DNA of 30,885 nt from the NCBI GenBank assembly GCA_031424495.1, contig JANPHP010000090.1, positions 1 through 30,885 on the forward strand, in the 5' to 3' direction. The stretch comes from JADKCL01 sp031424495 (GTDB lineage: Bacteria; Bacteroidota; Bacteroidia; J057; JADKCL01). The notes beneath the pieces are model-generated. The model searched no databases, had not been told where the DNA came from, and worked only from the letters and a program-made list of their open reading frames with translations. The position numbers and the translations under genes were made by a program. Below, one piece after another: positions 8,891 through 16,423 of this stretch. The stretch's first letter is position 1; each line of letters starts with the position of its first letter.

Positions 8891-9754
8891 ATGAAAGCGA
8901 AATATCCATCGTTGTCTAAGCCTCTCAAGGGCATATTGAGTGGTGCTTTTTTTATGCTCGCCTTTGCAGGCCTCCATGCCGCTGCGGAGCCAACCGTGAA
9001 TCTCACCGAGGGTTTCATCGGTGAGCTCAGGATACTCATCTATATCTTGATCCTGATCGTTGTGCTCGTGGCCTATATTGCGATCGTTTTGAGTGTAAAG
9101 GATACCGAAAAGTTCACACTCAAAAACTTCTGGGATGGTGTCGTCGGCCGCAATGCCGCAGACCCAGAAATGCACCATGATTATGACGGCATCAGGGAAC
9201 TCGACAATCCGATGCCGGCATGGTTGAGGCTCCTTTTCTTTGGGACAATCGCCTTTGCTATTGTGTACCTGTTGCACTACCAGGTGTTCAAGACGGGTGC
9301 ATTGAGCAAGGAGGAATATGATATGGAAATTGCGGCTGCGGCGGAAACCTACAAGAGCGTAGAGCTGCCTGATGATCAGCTGATACAGATTACCGACGCA
9401 GGTCGTTTGAATGGCGCGCAAGCCATATTTTGGGAGAATTGCGCGACCTGTCACCGCAAGGACTTGGGCGGTGAATCTGGACCTAATCTCACCGATGCAT
9501 TCTGGCTGCACGGTAGCACGGTCAAAGACATCTATCACACGATCACCAACGGTGTTCCTGGCAAAACGATGATCTCTTGGAAAGACCGCATTCCGTCGCA
9601 AGACAGGCTTGCAATCGCCAGCTTCATCCTGTCGAAACAAGGTAGTAATCCTGTGAATCCGCGCGTGCCTGAGGGTGTGCAAGCGGGTGATTCTGCAGCC
9701 GCTCAGGTGGCTGTAGATTCTACCGCAAAAGATACTATTGTTACACCACAATAG
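8891..9754 (+). CDS. ccoP: Cbb3 oxidase subunit III (CcoP), mono-haem
   Basis: 287-residue membrane-anchored c-type cytochrome that passes electrons to the oxidase core. There is a first hydrophobic segment near residues 17-30, a second helix (about 44-65), and a FixP-type N-terminal region (TLKNFWDGVVGRNAADPEMHHDYDGIRELDNPMPAW). A third helix (about 115-132) follows, then one cytochrome c domain with C184-A-T-C187-H188 and the downstream Met-containing GKTMISWKD segment. The C-terminal ~25 residues are Ala/Asp-rich. Proteobacterial CcoP has two CxxCH motifs; only one is present here, as in other Bacteroidota. The start is the only sensible ATG after ccoQ. Confidence 0.93.
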   Translation: MKAKYPSLSKPLKGILSGAFFMLAFAGLHAAAEPTVNLTEGFIGELRILIYILILIVVLVAYIAIVLSVKDTEKFTLKNFWDGVVGRNAADPEMHHDYDGIRELDNPMPAWLRLLFFGTIAFAIVYLLHYQVFKTGALSKEEYDMEIAAAAETYKSVELPDDQLIQITDAGRLNGAQAIFWENCATCHRKDLGGESGPNLTDAFWLHGSTVKDIYHTITNGVPGKTMISWKDRIPSQDRLAIASFILSKQGSNPVNPRVPEGVQAGDSAAAQVAVDSTAKDTIVTPQ

Positions 9755-9855
9755 TTTTTTCTCCACGAGCTTTGGAAGCATGAGGCCGACCCTAATATGG
9801 CCTCGTCTTCCAGTGCTCGGGATGTTTGACCAGAGCGTTTTTCAATGAAGCTATT

Positions 9856-11247
9856 ATGATTGAATCGGATGCATTTCGCGACGCGTTGTACAACGTGGAC
9901 ACGTCGGGTCGCCGGGTGGGATTTTTTCCCAAGCGCCCAAAAGGACGATTCTTCAATGCACGTGTGCTTGTCAGCATTATTTTGCTGGTCATTTTCTTTG
10001 GGATTCCATTTGTAGAAGTTGGTGGGGAGCCATTTTTCCTGCTGGATGTCATTGGGCGCAAGTTCACCTTGTTTGGGTTCAAATTTTGGCCGCAAGACTT
10101 TTTCTTGTTTGCGGTCTTTATGGTGAGTTTTTTCATTTTCATCATTCTCTTTACAGCGGTATTGGGGAGAATATGGTGTGGTTGGGCCTGCCCACAGACT
10201 GTGTTTTTGGAAATGGTCTATCGGCGGATTGAGTTTTGGATAGAGGGCGATGCCTCTAAGCAAAAGAAGCTGCAAGCTGCAGCTTGGGATTGGGAAAAGG
10301 TGTGGAAGCGCACCCTCAAGCATGGCATATTCCTTTTGATCGCGTGGTGGGTGAGCCATACTGTGATTTCATTCTTCATCGGGATGCCGACGGTACTAGG
10401 CTATTTCCGAGATTCACCAGGCGCCCATCCGGTTTTGTTTGTGTTTGTTCTACTCAATACGGGTGTATTCTATTTTGTATTTGCCCACTTTCGCGAGCAA
10501 GCCTGCATTTATATGTGTCCTTACGGGCGCTTGCAAGGTGTGATGATCGACCAAAATACACTGGTGATCAGCTATGATCATAAAAGGGGGGAGCCGCGCG
10601 GCAAACTCAAGAAAAACCTCGATACCAGCGGCCAAGGCGATTGCATCGACTGCAAGTTATGCGTTGCAGTCTGTCCTACAGGCATCGACATTCGCAATGG
10701 TACACAGCTTGAGTGTGTGAATTGCACGGCTTGCATTGATGCTTGCGACGAGGTCATGGACAAAATCGAAAAGCCCCGCGGTTTGGTTCGTTACGCATCC
10801 CACAACCAAATTGAAAACGGTGGGAAATTCAAGTTTACGGGGCGCACCTATCTTTACATCGGCGTGCTCACCGCATTTGTCGGCATTTTTATCGCCCTTT
10901 TGCTGAGTTCTGGAGATTTGAAAATGACCTTGCTACGCGCTCCCGGTCAGACCTACAATATGACGCCAACCGGCACGGTTACCAACTTGTATAGCTTGTC
11001 GGTGGTGAACAAAAGTGAAAAAGATCGTCACCTGGATTTCAAGCTGCATGAGGGTAGCGGCAAGGTTACGGTGCTGGGTGACGCTCACATGCAATTGCCA
11101 GCAGGCAAGGCGGTGCAAGGCGATGTACTCGTCGAGCTGCCGCCCGACGAGATCAAGGGAATGACCTTTGACATCCAAATAGATGTAATCGAGGAGGGCA
11201 AGGTCGTGCATTCCCTCAGCACAAGATTCAACGGTCCAATGTTTTAA
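9856..11247 (+). CDS. ccoG: CcoG/FixG-type membrane 4Fe-4S protein
   Basis: 463-residue polyferredoxin-like protein required for cbb3 assembly, reported in the family as a cupric reductase. Early helices (about 38-60 and 80-105) precede the conserved loop RIWCGWACPQTVFLEMVYRRIE. Two further helices follow. A soluble domain then carries two 4Fe-4S clusters: C263-x2-C266-x2-C269-x3-C273-P, and a second set in ECVNCTACIDACDEVMD. After the last helix comes an Ig-like C-terminal domain (from about residue 375). The ATG at 9856 starts MIESDAFRDAL; an upstream in-frame start adds ten unlikely codons. There is a 101-bp gap after ccoP, then tight linkage to ccoH (4 bp). Confidence 0.95.
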   Translation: MIESDAFRDALYNVDTSGRRVGFFPKRPKGRFFNARVLVSIILLVIFFGIPFVEVGGEPFFLLDVIGRKFTLFGFKFWPQDFFLFAVFMVSFFIFIILFTAVLGRIWCGWACPQTVFLEMVYRRIEFWIEGDASKQKKLQAAAWDWEKVWKRTLKHGIFLLIAWWVSHTVISFFIGMPTVLGYFRDSPGAHPVLFVFVLLNTGVFYFVFAHFREQACIYMCPYGRLQGVMIDQNTLVISYDHKRGEPRGKLKKNLDTSGQGDCIDCKLCVAVCPTGIDIRNGTQLECVNCTACIDACDEVMDKIEKPRGLVRYASHNQIENGGKFKFTGRTYLYIGVLTAFVGIFIALLLSSGDLKMTLLRAPGQTYNMTPTGTVTNLYSLSVVNKSEKDRHLDFKLHEGSGKVTVLGDAHMQLPAGKAVQGDVLVELPPDEIKGMTFDIQIDVIEEGKVVHSLSTRFNGPMF

Positions 11248-11251
11248 GATC

Positions 11252-11713
11252 ATGAGCGAAAAGAAAAAAATCGAGTGGTGGCCCATCGGCATTGTCATGG
11301 CCATGCTCACTTTCATGGGTGGTGTATTGTTTGCCGTCGGCATCATGATGAAAAATGATGTTGCCCTCACATCAGACGATTATTACGCCAAGGAAATCGC
11401 CTACCAATCCGAGATTGACAAGTCATCCCGAGCCCTAGCTGAGGATCGCAAGCCAGTGGTTCAAATGTCGACCGTGACCGATGCCCTGGAAATCAAGTTC
11501 CCAGGACGCAAAAATTCCAGCATTTTTACAGGCAAAGCGACTTTCTTCCGCCCGTCGGATGCCCACAAGGATTTTAAGGTCGATTTGAATCCCGACAGCT
11601 CCGGCCTCCAGCGATTTGCCCTTGGCGGTCGTGACGCTGGCCTTTGGGTCGTGCAATTGGAGTGGGAAGAAGACAATACCCCTTATTACCACGAGCAACA
11701 ATTCACCCACTGA
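11252..11713 (+). CDS. ccoH: CcoH/FixH family oxidase assembly protein
   Basis: 153-residue protein with one N-terminal helix (about residues 11-30, WPIGIVMAMLTFMGGVLFAVG). A DDYYAKEIAYQSEIDK segment typical of FixH follows, then a periplasmic beta-rich domain ending in LWVVQLEWEEDNTPYYHEQQF. FixH/CcoH interacts with cbb3 subunits and CcoI and is needed for a stable oxidase. It lies 4 bp after ccoG and 2 bp before the next gene, so translation is probably coupled. Confidence 0.92.
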   Translation: MSEKKKIEWWPIGIVMAMLTFMGGVLFAVGIMMKNDVALTSDDYYAKEIAYQSEIDKSSRALAEDRKPVVQMSTVTDALEIKFPGRKNSSIFTGKATFFRPSDAHKDFKVDLNPDSSGLQRFALGGRDAGLWVVQLEWEEDNTPYYHEQQFTH

Positions 11714-11715
11714 TC

Positions 11716-12504
11716 ATGCTAGCCGCATTGCTCACGGGTTTGGTAGGTAGTCTGCATTGCTTGGGCATGTGTGGACCGATCGCTTTGTCGCTACCCGGCA
11801 CTGAAAATAAGGGATTGGCCTATTTGATGGGACGGTTGCTTTACAACTTGGGCCGCATCGCCACCTACAGCTTCCTTGGTGGCATCGTGGCGATGATGGG
11901 CGTGGCTGCGACGATGTTTGCTTTCCAGCGTTGGTTTTCCTTGGGTTTGGGCGTCGTGATGGTGGTTTTGGCACTGCACCACTATGGGGTATGGGGCAAG
12001 CGGTGGGCGCAGAGTGATAACTTTTTCACGCGCCAATGGCGGCGCGGCATGGGGCGCGTGATGCAGATCCAAGGGCCTGCAGGCATGCTGGCCCTCGGGT
12101 TGATGAATGGCATTTTGCCCTGTGGATTGGTTTATGCAGGCTTATTCCTCGCAGCAAATTCGACGACAGCTTGGGAAGGCATGGCCAAAATGGCGCTGTT
12201 TGGGCTTGGCACCTTGCCGCTGATGCTCAGCGTGAGCTGGTCGGGCAAATGGCTGCTCGGTTGGTTGCGGCAGCGATCACGCATGATCTTGCCCACGACA
12301 ATGGCATTTTTGGGGATCATGTTCATGCTGCGCGGCATGGCGCTGGGCATACCCTATTTGAGTCCAAGAATGGAAAAAGGGAGCAATCCCGGCACGGTGA
12401 AAATGTCTTGCTGCGAGAAGATCGAGAGCGGCACGGTCAGCAGTCCACACTCAGCGTCGCTTGATTCCCTTGCGCAACAAACACCGCCCGCAGATAGGCC
12501 TTAA
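11716..12504 (+). CDS. SafE/TauE-like membrane protein of the cco cluster
   Basis: 262-residue polytopic membrane protein with about six helices. It opens with LLTGLVGSLHCLGMCGPIAL, in which H14, C15 and C19 form a conserved motif of the 'sulfite exporter TauE/SafE' (DUF2897-like, heavy-metal associated) branch. A second conserved block is GLMNGILPCGLVYAGL. Members sitting after ccoH in Bacteroidota are thought to take part in copper handling or oxidase assembly; transport of sulfite is not implied. It starts 2 bp after the ccoH stop. The C-terminal ~35 residues are hydrophilic. Its last 68 bp overlap, tail to tail, the gene on the opposite strand. Confidence 0.85.
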   Translation: MLAALLTGLVGSLHCLGMCGPIALSLPGTENKGLAYLMGRLLYNLGRIATYSFLGGIVAMMGVAATMFAFQRWFSLGLGVVMVVLALHHYGVWGKRWAQSDNFFTRQWRRGMGRVMQIQGPAGMLALGLMNGILPCGLVYAGLFLAANSTTAWEGMAKMALFGLGTLPLMLSVSWSGKWLLGWLRQRSRMILPTTMAFLGIMFMLRGMALGIPYLSPRMEKGSNPGTVKMSCCEKIESGTVSSPHSASLDSLAQQTPPADRP

Positions 12505-13267
12505 TCTGCCTGATCGAGCGATCATCGTTCAGTTGATCAGGCATGCGGTACACCCAGTAGCGAGGGGGCCCGTTGAGCGTCTTGAGGGCCGCGACTTGGT
12601 ATTCGATGCCGATTTTGGTGAAGTCGGGTGCTTGGTCTTGTATGGTGAGCCCACCGCTAAAAAATAGCAGGAATTGCTGGTGCACATCTGCCATTTCACC
12701 CACGGCAAAAAACATTTCCATGATTTGGCAGGTGTCCACGACGAGTGGCAGCTCGCCGACGTGCTCCACCTCGATTTCAATGGGGAATTCTGCTTCCAGG
12801 TAGGGATGGTTTTCTTTGCCACGCATTTTCCTGAAAGTCGCACCCTTGATGTTTTGATCGAGGATGAATTGGATCAAAATGCTGTTGGGCATGCCAGCAG
12901 ATATGGCTTTTGCGGCCATTTTTGCCAGCCATTCCTCGGCGGCCTCAGAGATGGGATAGTTGATGCTTTGGTAGCAACCAAAGGCCTCCCCATTGCTCGC
13001 TGGGCAGTCTGCACAGCTTTCGCGGTGGTCGTCGAGCAGCTCTGCTTGCTTGAAAAGCGAGCCTACCGTCACCATTTCGACAGCCGAGTCGCCGGTTTGG
13101 ATGCCAAACTGTGCCTTCATGGCCTCTTCGCGGCGCATCCCTTGCTCGAGAAACCGCTGCAAGAGCGCCTCGGCGCGGTTTTTGGACTTCACCAAATGGA
13201 TGATGCCATTGTCGCCCAAGTCTTTTTTGACCTTGCAAGCGTGATTGACGATATAGTCGATGGCCAT
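12437..13267 (-). CDS. Unrecognised 276-aa cytoplasmic protein with Cys cluster
   Basis: I do not recognise the family. The protein has no signal peptide or membrane helix. An N-terminal helical, basic section (MAIDYIVNHACKVKKDLG, then KNRAEALLQRFLEQ) is followed by a cysteine cluster C85-x2-C88-x9-C98 (CADCPASNGEAFGC) that could bind zinc or another metal. The C-terminal half is mixed alpha/beta (EAEFPIEIEVEHVGELPLVV; IEYQVAALKTLNGPPRYWVY). The start at 13267 is chosen because a perfect -7 box (TATATTTG) lies just upstream and because the conserved-looking sequence begins there; the frame stays open further upstream. It diverges from the globin gene and converges with the SafE-like gene with a 68-bp overlap. 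Confidence 0.75.
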   Translation of the reverse strand: MAIDYIVNHACKVKKDLGDNGIIHLVKSKNRAEALLQRFLEQGMRREEAMKAQFGIQTGDSAVEMVTVGSLFKQAELLDDHRESCADCPASNGEAFGCYQSINYPISEAAEEWLAKMAAKAISAGMPNSILIQFILDQNIKGATFRKMRGKENHPYLEAEFPIEIEVEHVGELPLVVDTCQIMEMFFAVGEMADVHQQFLLFFSGGLTIQDQAPDFTKIGIEYQVAALKTLNGPPRYWVYRMPDQLNDDRSIRQIKAYLRAVFVAQGNQATLSVDC

Positions 13268-13288
13268 AGGAATGCGTTTTATTGGTGG

Positions 13289-13296
13289 CAAATATA
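13289..13296 (-). promoter_or_regulatory. Bacteroidota -7 promoter box
   Basis: TATATTTG on the minus strand, a perfect match to TAnnTTTG, ending 21 bases before the start of the Cys-cluster protein. No TTG -33 element is found at the usual 17-23 bp distance, so this is a partial promoter call. Confidence 0.45.
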
Positions 13297-13373
13297 GAGA
13301 ATTCATGGGATGCGTTTGGATGGCTCTGCACCAAATTTGGAGAATTGAAGCGGCATGCCGAAATCGAAATGTG

Positions 13374-13381
13374 TAGCTTTG
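13374..13381 (+). promoter_or_regulatory. Bacteroidota -7 promoter box abutting the globin start
   Basis: TAGCTTTG, a perfect TAnnTTTG match, ends three bases before the ATG at 13385. A TTG lies 26 bp upstream, slightly beyond the usual spacing. If it is used, the mRNA would start at or next to the AUG (leaderless), which supports the internal start over the ATG at 13355. Confidence 0.4.
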
Positions 13382-13384
13382 AGC

Positions 13385-13786
13385 ATGGAATTTTCGCCTA
13401 CAGCACGCGACATTGAGGATATCCAGGACTTGGAGCAGTTGATCACACGCTTTTATCAACGGCTAATCGTGGATCCTGTGATTGGGCACTTTTTCACCGA
13501 GGTGGTGCGGCTCGATCTGGAGCACCACATTCCGCGCATCGCTCAATTCTGGGAGGCAACTTTGTTTCAAACCGGTGGTTATCAAGGTGACACCATGGGC
13601 ATTCATTTGCAGTTGAATGCACGCTCGCCCATGGAAGCAGCCCATTTTGAGGTGTGGTTGCGGCATTTTTCGGCCACTGTCGACGAAATGTATTTGGGAC
13701 GAAATGCAGAATTGGCTAAACAACGCGCATACTCGATCGCGATGCTCATGCAGGTAAAGATCAAGCGCGCAGCGCTTGGCTCATAA
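13385..13786 (+). CDS. Group III truncated haemoglobin
   Basis: 133-residue 2-on-2 globin, predicted to bind haem b and react with O2 or NO in the cytoplasm. The N-terminal LEQLITRFYQRLIVDPVIGHFF matches helices A-B of the family. LEHHIPRIAQFWEATLFQTGGY is the CD-E region. H87 in AAHFEVWLRHFSATVDEMY is the expected proximal (F8) haem ligand. The C-terminal AKQRAYSIAMLMQVKIKRA closes the fold. Length fits the group. Start 13385 is preferred: the 10 codons before it are not family-like and contain a -7 promoter box. The link with the nearby cbb3 cluster is thematic only, since a divergent gene intervenes. Confidence 0.9.
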   Translation: MEFSPTARDIEDIQDLEQLITRFYQRLIVDPVIGHFFTEVVRLDLEHHIPRIAQFWEATLFQTGGYQGDTMGIHLQLNARSPMEAAHFEVWLRHFSATVDEMYLGRNAELAKQRAYSIAMLMQVKIKRAALGS

Positions 13787-14206
13787 AATTTGCAAATATT
13801 GAAAATTATTTTGCTGAAATGTTTGCATCGGTGGGAAAATGCGCTATTTTTGTGAAGTGATCTATGCGGGAGAATGACGGGAAGCGAAGGCAATGTGATC
13901 AATCGCCTCAATGACTGTAGAAATGTACTTAATCCTCACTTGGGCCTGAGCGAGGCATGCTGACATTTCAACCTATCAGTAGGGCATTTGTCAACTACGG
14001 GAATTTTCCCGTGTGGCAAACCAATTGAACGTTATTGTTTGGTAACCACAACCAGTAGGTGCATTCCCATGCATCCGTTCCCTCTTGCCGTAGGGGCAAG
14101 CGTTGATATAGCTAGCACAGGCGACTGTAGGCGGAGGTTTGGTATGCGGGAGGCGGGTAAAAGGAGGTTGGAGCTACAATTTTGACACAAATACAAAAAT
14201 CATAGG
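13787..14206 (+). other. Gene-poor interval: long leader or small RNA/small ORF candidate
   Basis: 420 bp between the globin and the next gene. It holds the consensus promoter at 13822-13852, two tiny open frames just after it (ATG 13864, 16 codons; ATG 13874, 29 codons), a palindrome ACGGGAA-TT-TTCCCGT at 13997-14012, and a small hairpin CTTGCC/GGCAAG at 14084-14100. A 65-codon open frame at 13988 starts with TTG and has no recognisable features. The interval could be the long 5' leader of the 14207 gene or encode an RNA or micropeptide. Confidence 0.4.
13822..13852 (+). promoter_or_regulatory. Consensus Bacteroidota promoter without an adjacent obvious gene
   Basis: TTTG (13822-13825), a 19-bp spacer and TATTTTTG (13845-13852) match the Bacteroidota -33/-7 consensus (TTTG-N19-TAnnTTTG) exactly. 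The expected transcription start is near 13856. The next convincing coding start downstream is 350 bp away at 14207. Confidence 0.6.
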
Positions 14207-14833
14207 ATGAAAGCACAAATGGTCGTTTTAGGAAACTCAGTTGAGCGGCGCGGCCGCTCCTTGGTGGGGATATTGTTACAAGAAGGGAGGCCTTTGATGA
14301 AATTGGGGCGCCCACAGTGGATCAGGCCATGTTTGAACAAAGAGCGTCCGCATGTACCCATTGCGATGATCGTGGACTTGTTGCCAAGGGACGTGATCGA
14401 GTTTGACTTGCCGTCAGGTGCGAGTTTTGAGGATGCCGATGGCTGCGTCGAAATCGATTTCTACAGCCTGCAGATCATCGGGCAGATGAGCTTGGACGAG
14501 CTGATCGTCTGTTGTAGTTCACCAGCCGAGGGAGCTATTGTCGAGCTGTCTGCCGAAGACATGCTAGGGCATGCTGTCTGTATGGTGCTAGCCTGCAGTT
14601 GTGTCGTCGTCGAGCGAGACAACTCGCAAAGAGGCCAAGTGGAAATCGAACTACGGTTTGGTTTTAGTGGCTACGACTTCCAGTTTCCTGTCGCCGACCC
14701 ACAATTTTTGGACGCATTGTCAATTTGCCCTGACCTGTTGAACGTGAATGAAAGTAGGCAATTGGTGCTTTTGCCCAAAAATGGAAAATTAGGCGTGCCC
14801 CAAGGATTTAGAGTTGCCGCTGTCCTGGATTAG
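14207..14833 (+). CDS. Unrecognised 208-aa protein, possibly dual OB-fold-like
   Basis: Soluble protein without signal peptide or membrane helix. The N-terminus MVVLGNSVERRGRSLVGI followed by QWIRPCLNKE and, later, DVIEFDLP loosely resembles the 'LANSxKHGGRCVAG ... WIRPV ... VVEIPL' layout of dual OB-domain proteins. This is a weak resemblance from memory, not a firm assignment. The C-terminal half is beta-rich with several cysteines (ELIVCCSS; CMVLACSCVVVE). The ATG follows ATAGG closely, a weak ribosome site. It lies downstream of an unusually long intergenic region with a consensus promoter, and codon use appears similar to neighbours. Confidence 0.6.
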   Translation: MKAQMVVLGNSVERRGRSLVGILLQEGRPLMKLGRPQWIRPCLNKERPHVPIAMIVDLLPRDVIEFDLPSGASFEDADGCVEIDFYSLQIIGQMSLDELIVCCSSPAEGAIVELSAEDMLGHAVCMVLACSCVVVERDNSQRGQVEIELRFGFSGYDFQFPVADPQFLDALSICPDLLNVNESRQLVLLPKNGKLGVPQGFRVAAVLD

Positions 14834-14892
14834 TCCTGTGCGTCCCCAAAGTGAAGATCGCGGTGGCTTGGATACAGCTATTTGCTTGAAAA

Positions 14893-14925
14893 TTGTAATA
14901 CTATCGCCCCAAATCGCTAATTTTG
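14893..14925 (+). promoter_or_regulatory. Bacteroidota promoter of the CNNM/CorC-like gene
   Basis: TTG (14893-14895), a 22-bp spacer and TAATTTTG (14918-14925) form a consensus-like promoter ending 22 bp before the ATG. The transcription start is expected about 15-20 nt before the start codon. Confidence 0.55.
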
Positions 14926-14947
14926 CGCTCTATATTATTCGTTCGAA

Positions 14948-16246
14948 ATGGCCTTCAATTTATTTCTCACTTTTTTCCTCGTTTTGCTCAACGGATTTTT
15001 TGTTGCAGCCGAGTTTGCCATTGTAAAGGTGAGGGCTTCCCAGTTGGAGATGAAAGTCCAGTCCGGACACCGGGCCGCCAACCTCGCGTCCAACATTATT
15101 TCGCATTTGGATGGTTACCTCGCTGCAACGCAACTTGGAATCACACTGGCGAGTCTCGGTTTGGGTGTGGTGGGAGAGAGGGCCTTTTCAAGCGTTGTAC
15201 TATTGGTCATGAATGGTTTGGGTTTTCATGTCGATGAGCATGATCCGATCGCGCACAGCATATCGTTGCCGATTTCCTTTGCACTCATGACGATGTTGCA
15301 CATCATCTTTGGGGAGCTTGCGCCCAAGTCACTCGCGATACAACGTTCTGAGCGTGTCACGCTCTGGGTAGCCTTCCCGCTGCGCGTTTTCTACCTCGTT
15401 TTCAAACCTTTCATTTGGCTGCTCAACGGTTTGTCCAACGTGTTGCTAAAGACGATTGGCATCACGCCTTCCCACGAGGAAGAGGTCCATAGCAATGATG
15501 AGCTCAAGTTTTTGATGCAGCAGGGCAAGGAAACCGGAGCCATCGAGGCCGCCGACTACGACATCATCAAAAATGCATTTGACTTTTCTGAGCGCACAGC
15601 GCGTCAGGTCATGGTGCCCCGCACGCAACTGCTTGCCATCAATTTGGAAGACTTTGACGAGCTCAACCTGGAAGAGATTGTTGAGGCAAGATTTTCCAGA
15701 ATACCCTGCTATGAAGCCGTCTTGGACAATATCGTCGGCGTGGTCTACCTCAAGGATGTTTTGCTCAAGATGCGTCGCAATGAGCCGCTGGACCTGCGCC
15801 AAATCATGCGTCCTGTGCTCATGATCCCCGAGACCAAAAAGATTGGCTCACTCCTCAAAGAGTTTCAGCAAAAACACGAGCAGATCGCCGTCGTGATCAA
15901 CGAGTATGGCGGTACGAGCGGCATCATCACGATGGAAGACATCTTGGAGGAATTGGTTGGTGAGATTCAAGATGAATTTGATGATGAGGCCCCATTCGTG
16001 GTAGCCCTGCAAGGAGGCGGCTACCATGTCATGGCCGGCACCAACATCGACGACATCAACGAGCACCTACCACACCCGATCAAGAAAGACGAGCACTATG
16101 AAACCCTTGCAGGTTTGTTGAGCCTCAAGTTTGGGTCTATACCTGCAGTGAATGACAGCATCGAATTCGACGCCTACAAGTTCACGGTGCTCAAACGCCT
16201 CAAAAACGTAGTCACCTTGGTGCATTTGGTGGACCTCGATCAGTAA
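14948..16246 (+). CDS. CNNM/CorC-HlyC family membrane protein ('hemolysin family')
   Basis: 432-residue inner-membrane protein of the CNNM/CorC family, linked to Mg2+/Co2+ homeostasis; haemolysin is a historical label. The order is a DUF21/CNNM transmembrane domain (about 1-190, opening FFLVLLNGFFVAAEFAIVKV, with GEFAPKS-like GELAPKSLAIQRSE), then a CBS-domain pair (about 215-335: ARQVMVPRTQL, RFSRIPCYEAVLDNIVGVVYLKD, IMRPVLMIPETKKI, IAVVINEYGGTSGIITMEDILEELVGEI). A C-terminal CorC_HlyC domain (about 350-430, YHVMAGTNIDDIN to VVTLVHL) completes it. It is a complete, normal-length member. The start is supported by the promoter 22 bp upstream and by the hydrophobic N-terminus. Transcribed alone. 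Confidence 0.93.
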   Translation: MAFNLFLTFFLVLLNGFFVAAEFAIVKVRASQLEMKVQSGHRAANLASNIISHLDGYLAATQLGITLASLGLGVVGERAFSSVVLLVMNGLGFHVDEHDPIAHSISLPISFALMTMLHIIFGELAPKSLAIQRSERVTLWVAFPLRVFYLVFKPFIWLLNGLSNVLLKTIGITPSHEEEVHSNDELKFLMQQGKETGAIEAADYDIIKNAFDFSERTARQVMVPRTQLLAINLEDFDELNLEEIVEARFSRIPCYEAVLDNIVGVVYLKDVLLKMRRNEPLDLRQIMRPVLMIPETKKIGSLLKEFQQKHEQIAVVINEYGGTSGIITMEDILEELVGEIQDEFDDEAPFVVALQGGGYHVMAGTNIDDINEHLPHPIKKDEHYETLAGLLSLKFGSIPAVNDSIEFDAYKFTVLKRLKNVVTLVHLVDLDQ

Positions 16247-16390
16247 AAACCAGATCGCCAGGCTCGGGATAGACGATCACCAATGTATCACTAGGTGCGC
16301 AGCACGCCTAACAAGGATGGTTTGCATCGTTCGGAAGTCGGTCGCCAAGGATTTCACCATCATTTTGGACTAAAATCGATCTGGAGGCTG

Positions 16391-16419
16391 TTGGGATTGA
16401 ACGAATGCCTTTAAATTTG
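16391..16419 (+). promoter_or_regulatory. Bacteroidota promoter abutting the TetR-like start
   Basis: TTG (16391-16393), an 18-bp spacer and TAAATTTG (16412-16419) fit the consensus. The -7 box ends four bases before the ATG at 16424, leaving essentially no room for a 5' leader. Confidence 0.5.
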
Positions 16420-16423
16420 CAAC

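Noticed and set aside
9782..9804. GAGGCC/GGCCTC hairpin between ccoP and ccoG as a terminator
   Set aside because: Only a 6-bp stem with an 11-nt loop and no T tract. ccoG belongs to the same functional cluster, so termination here is not supported.
13988..14185. 65-codon open frame in the gene-poor interval after the globin
   Set aside because: It begins with TTG, lacks a ribosome site, and the translation shows no domain-like pattern. The interval is more plausibly a leader or RNA.
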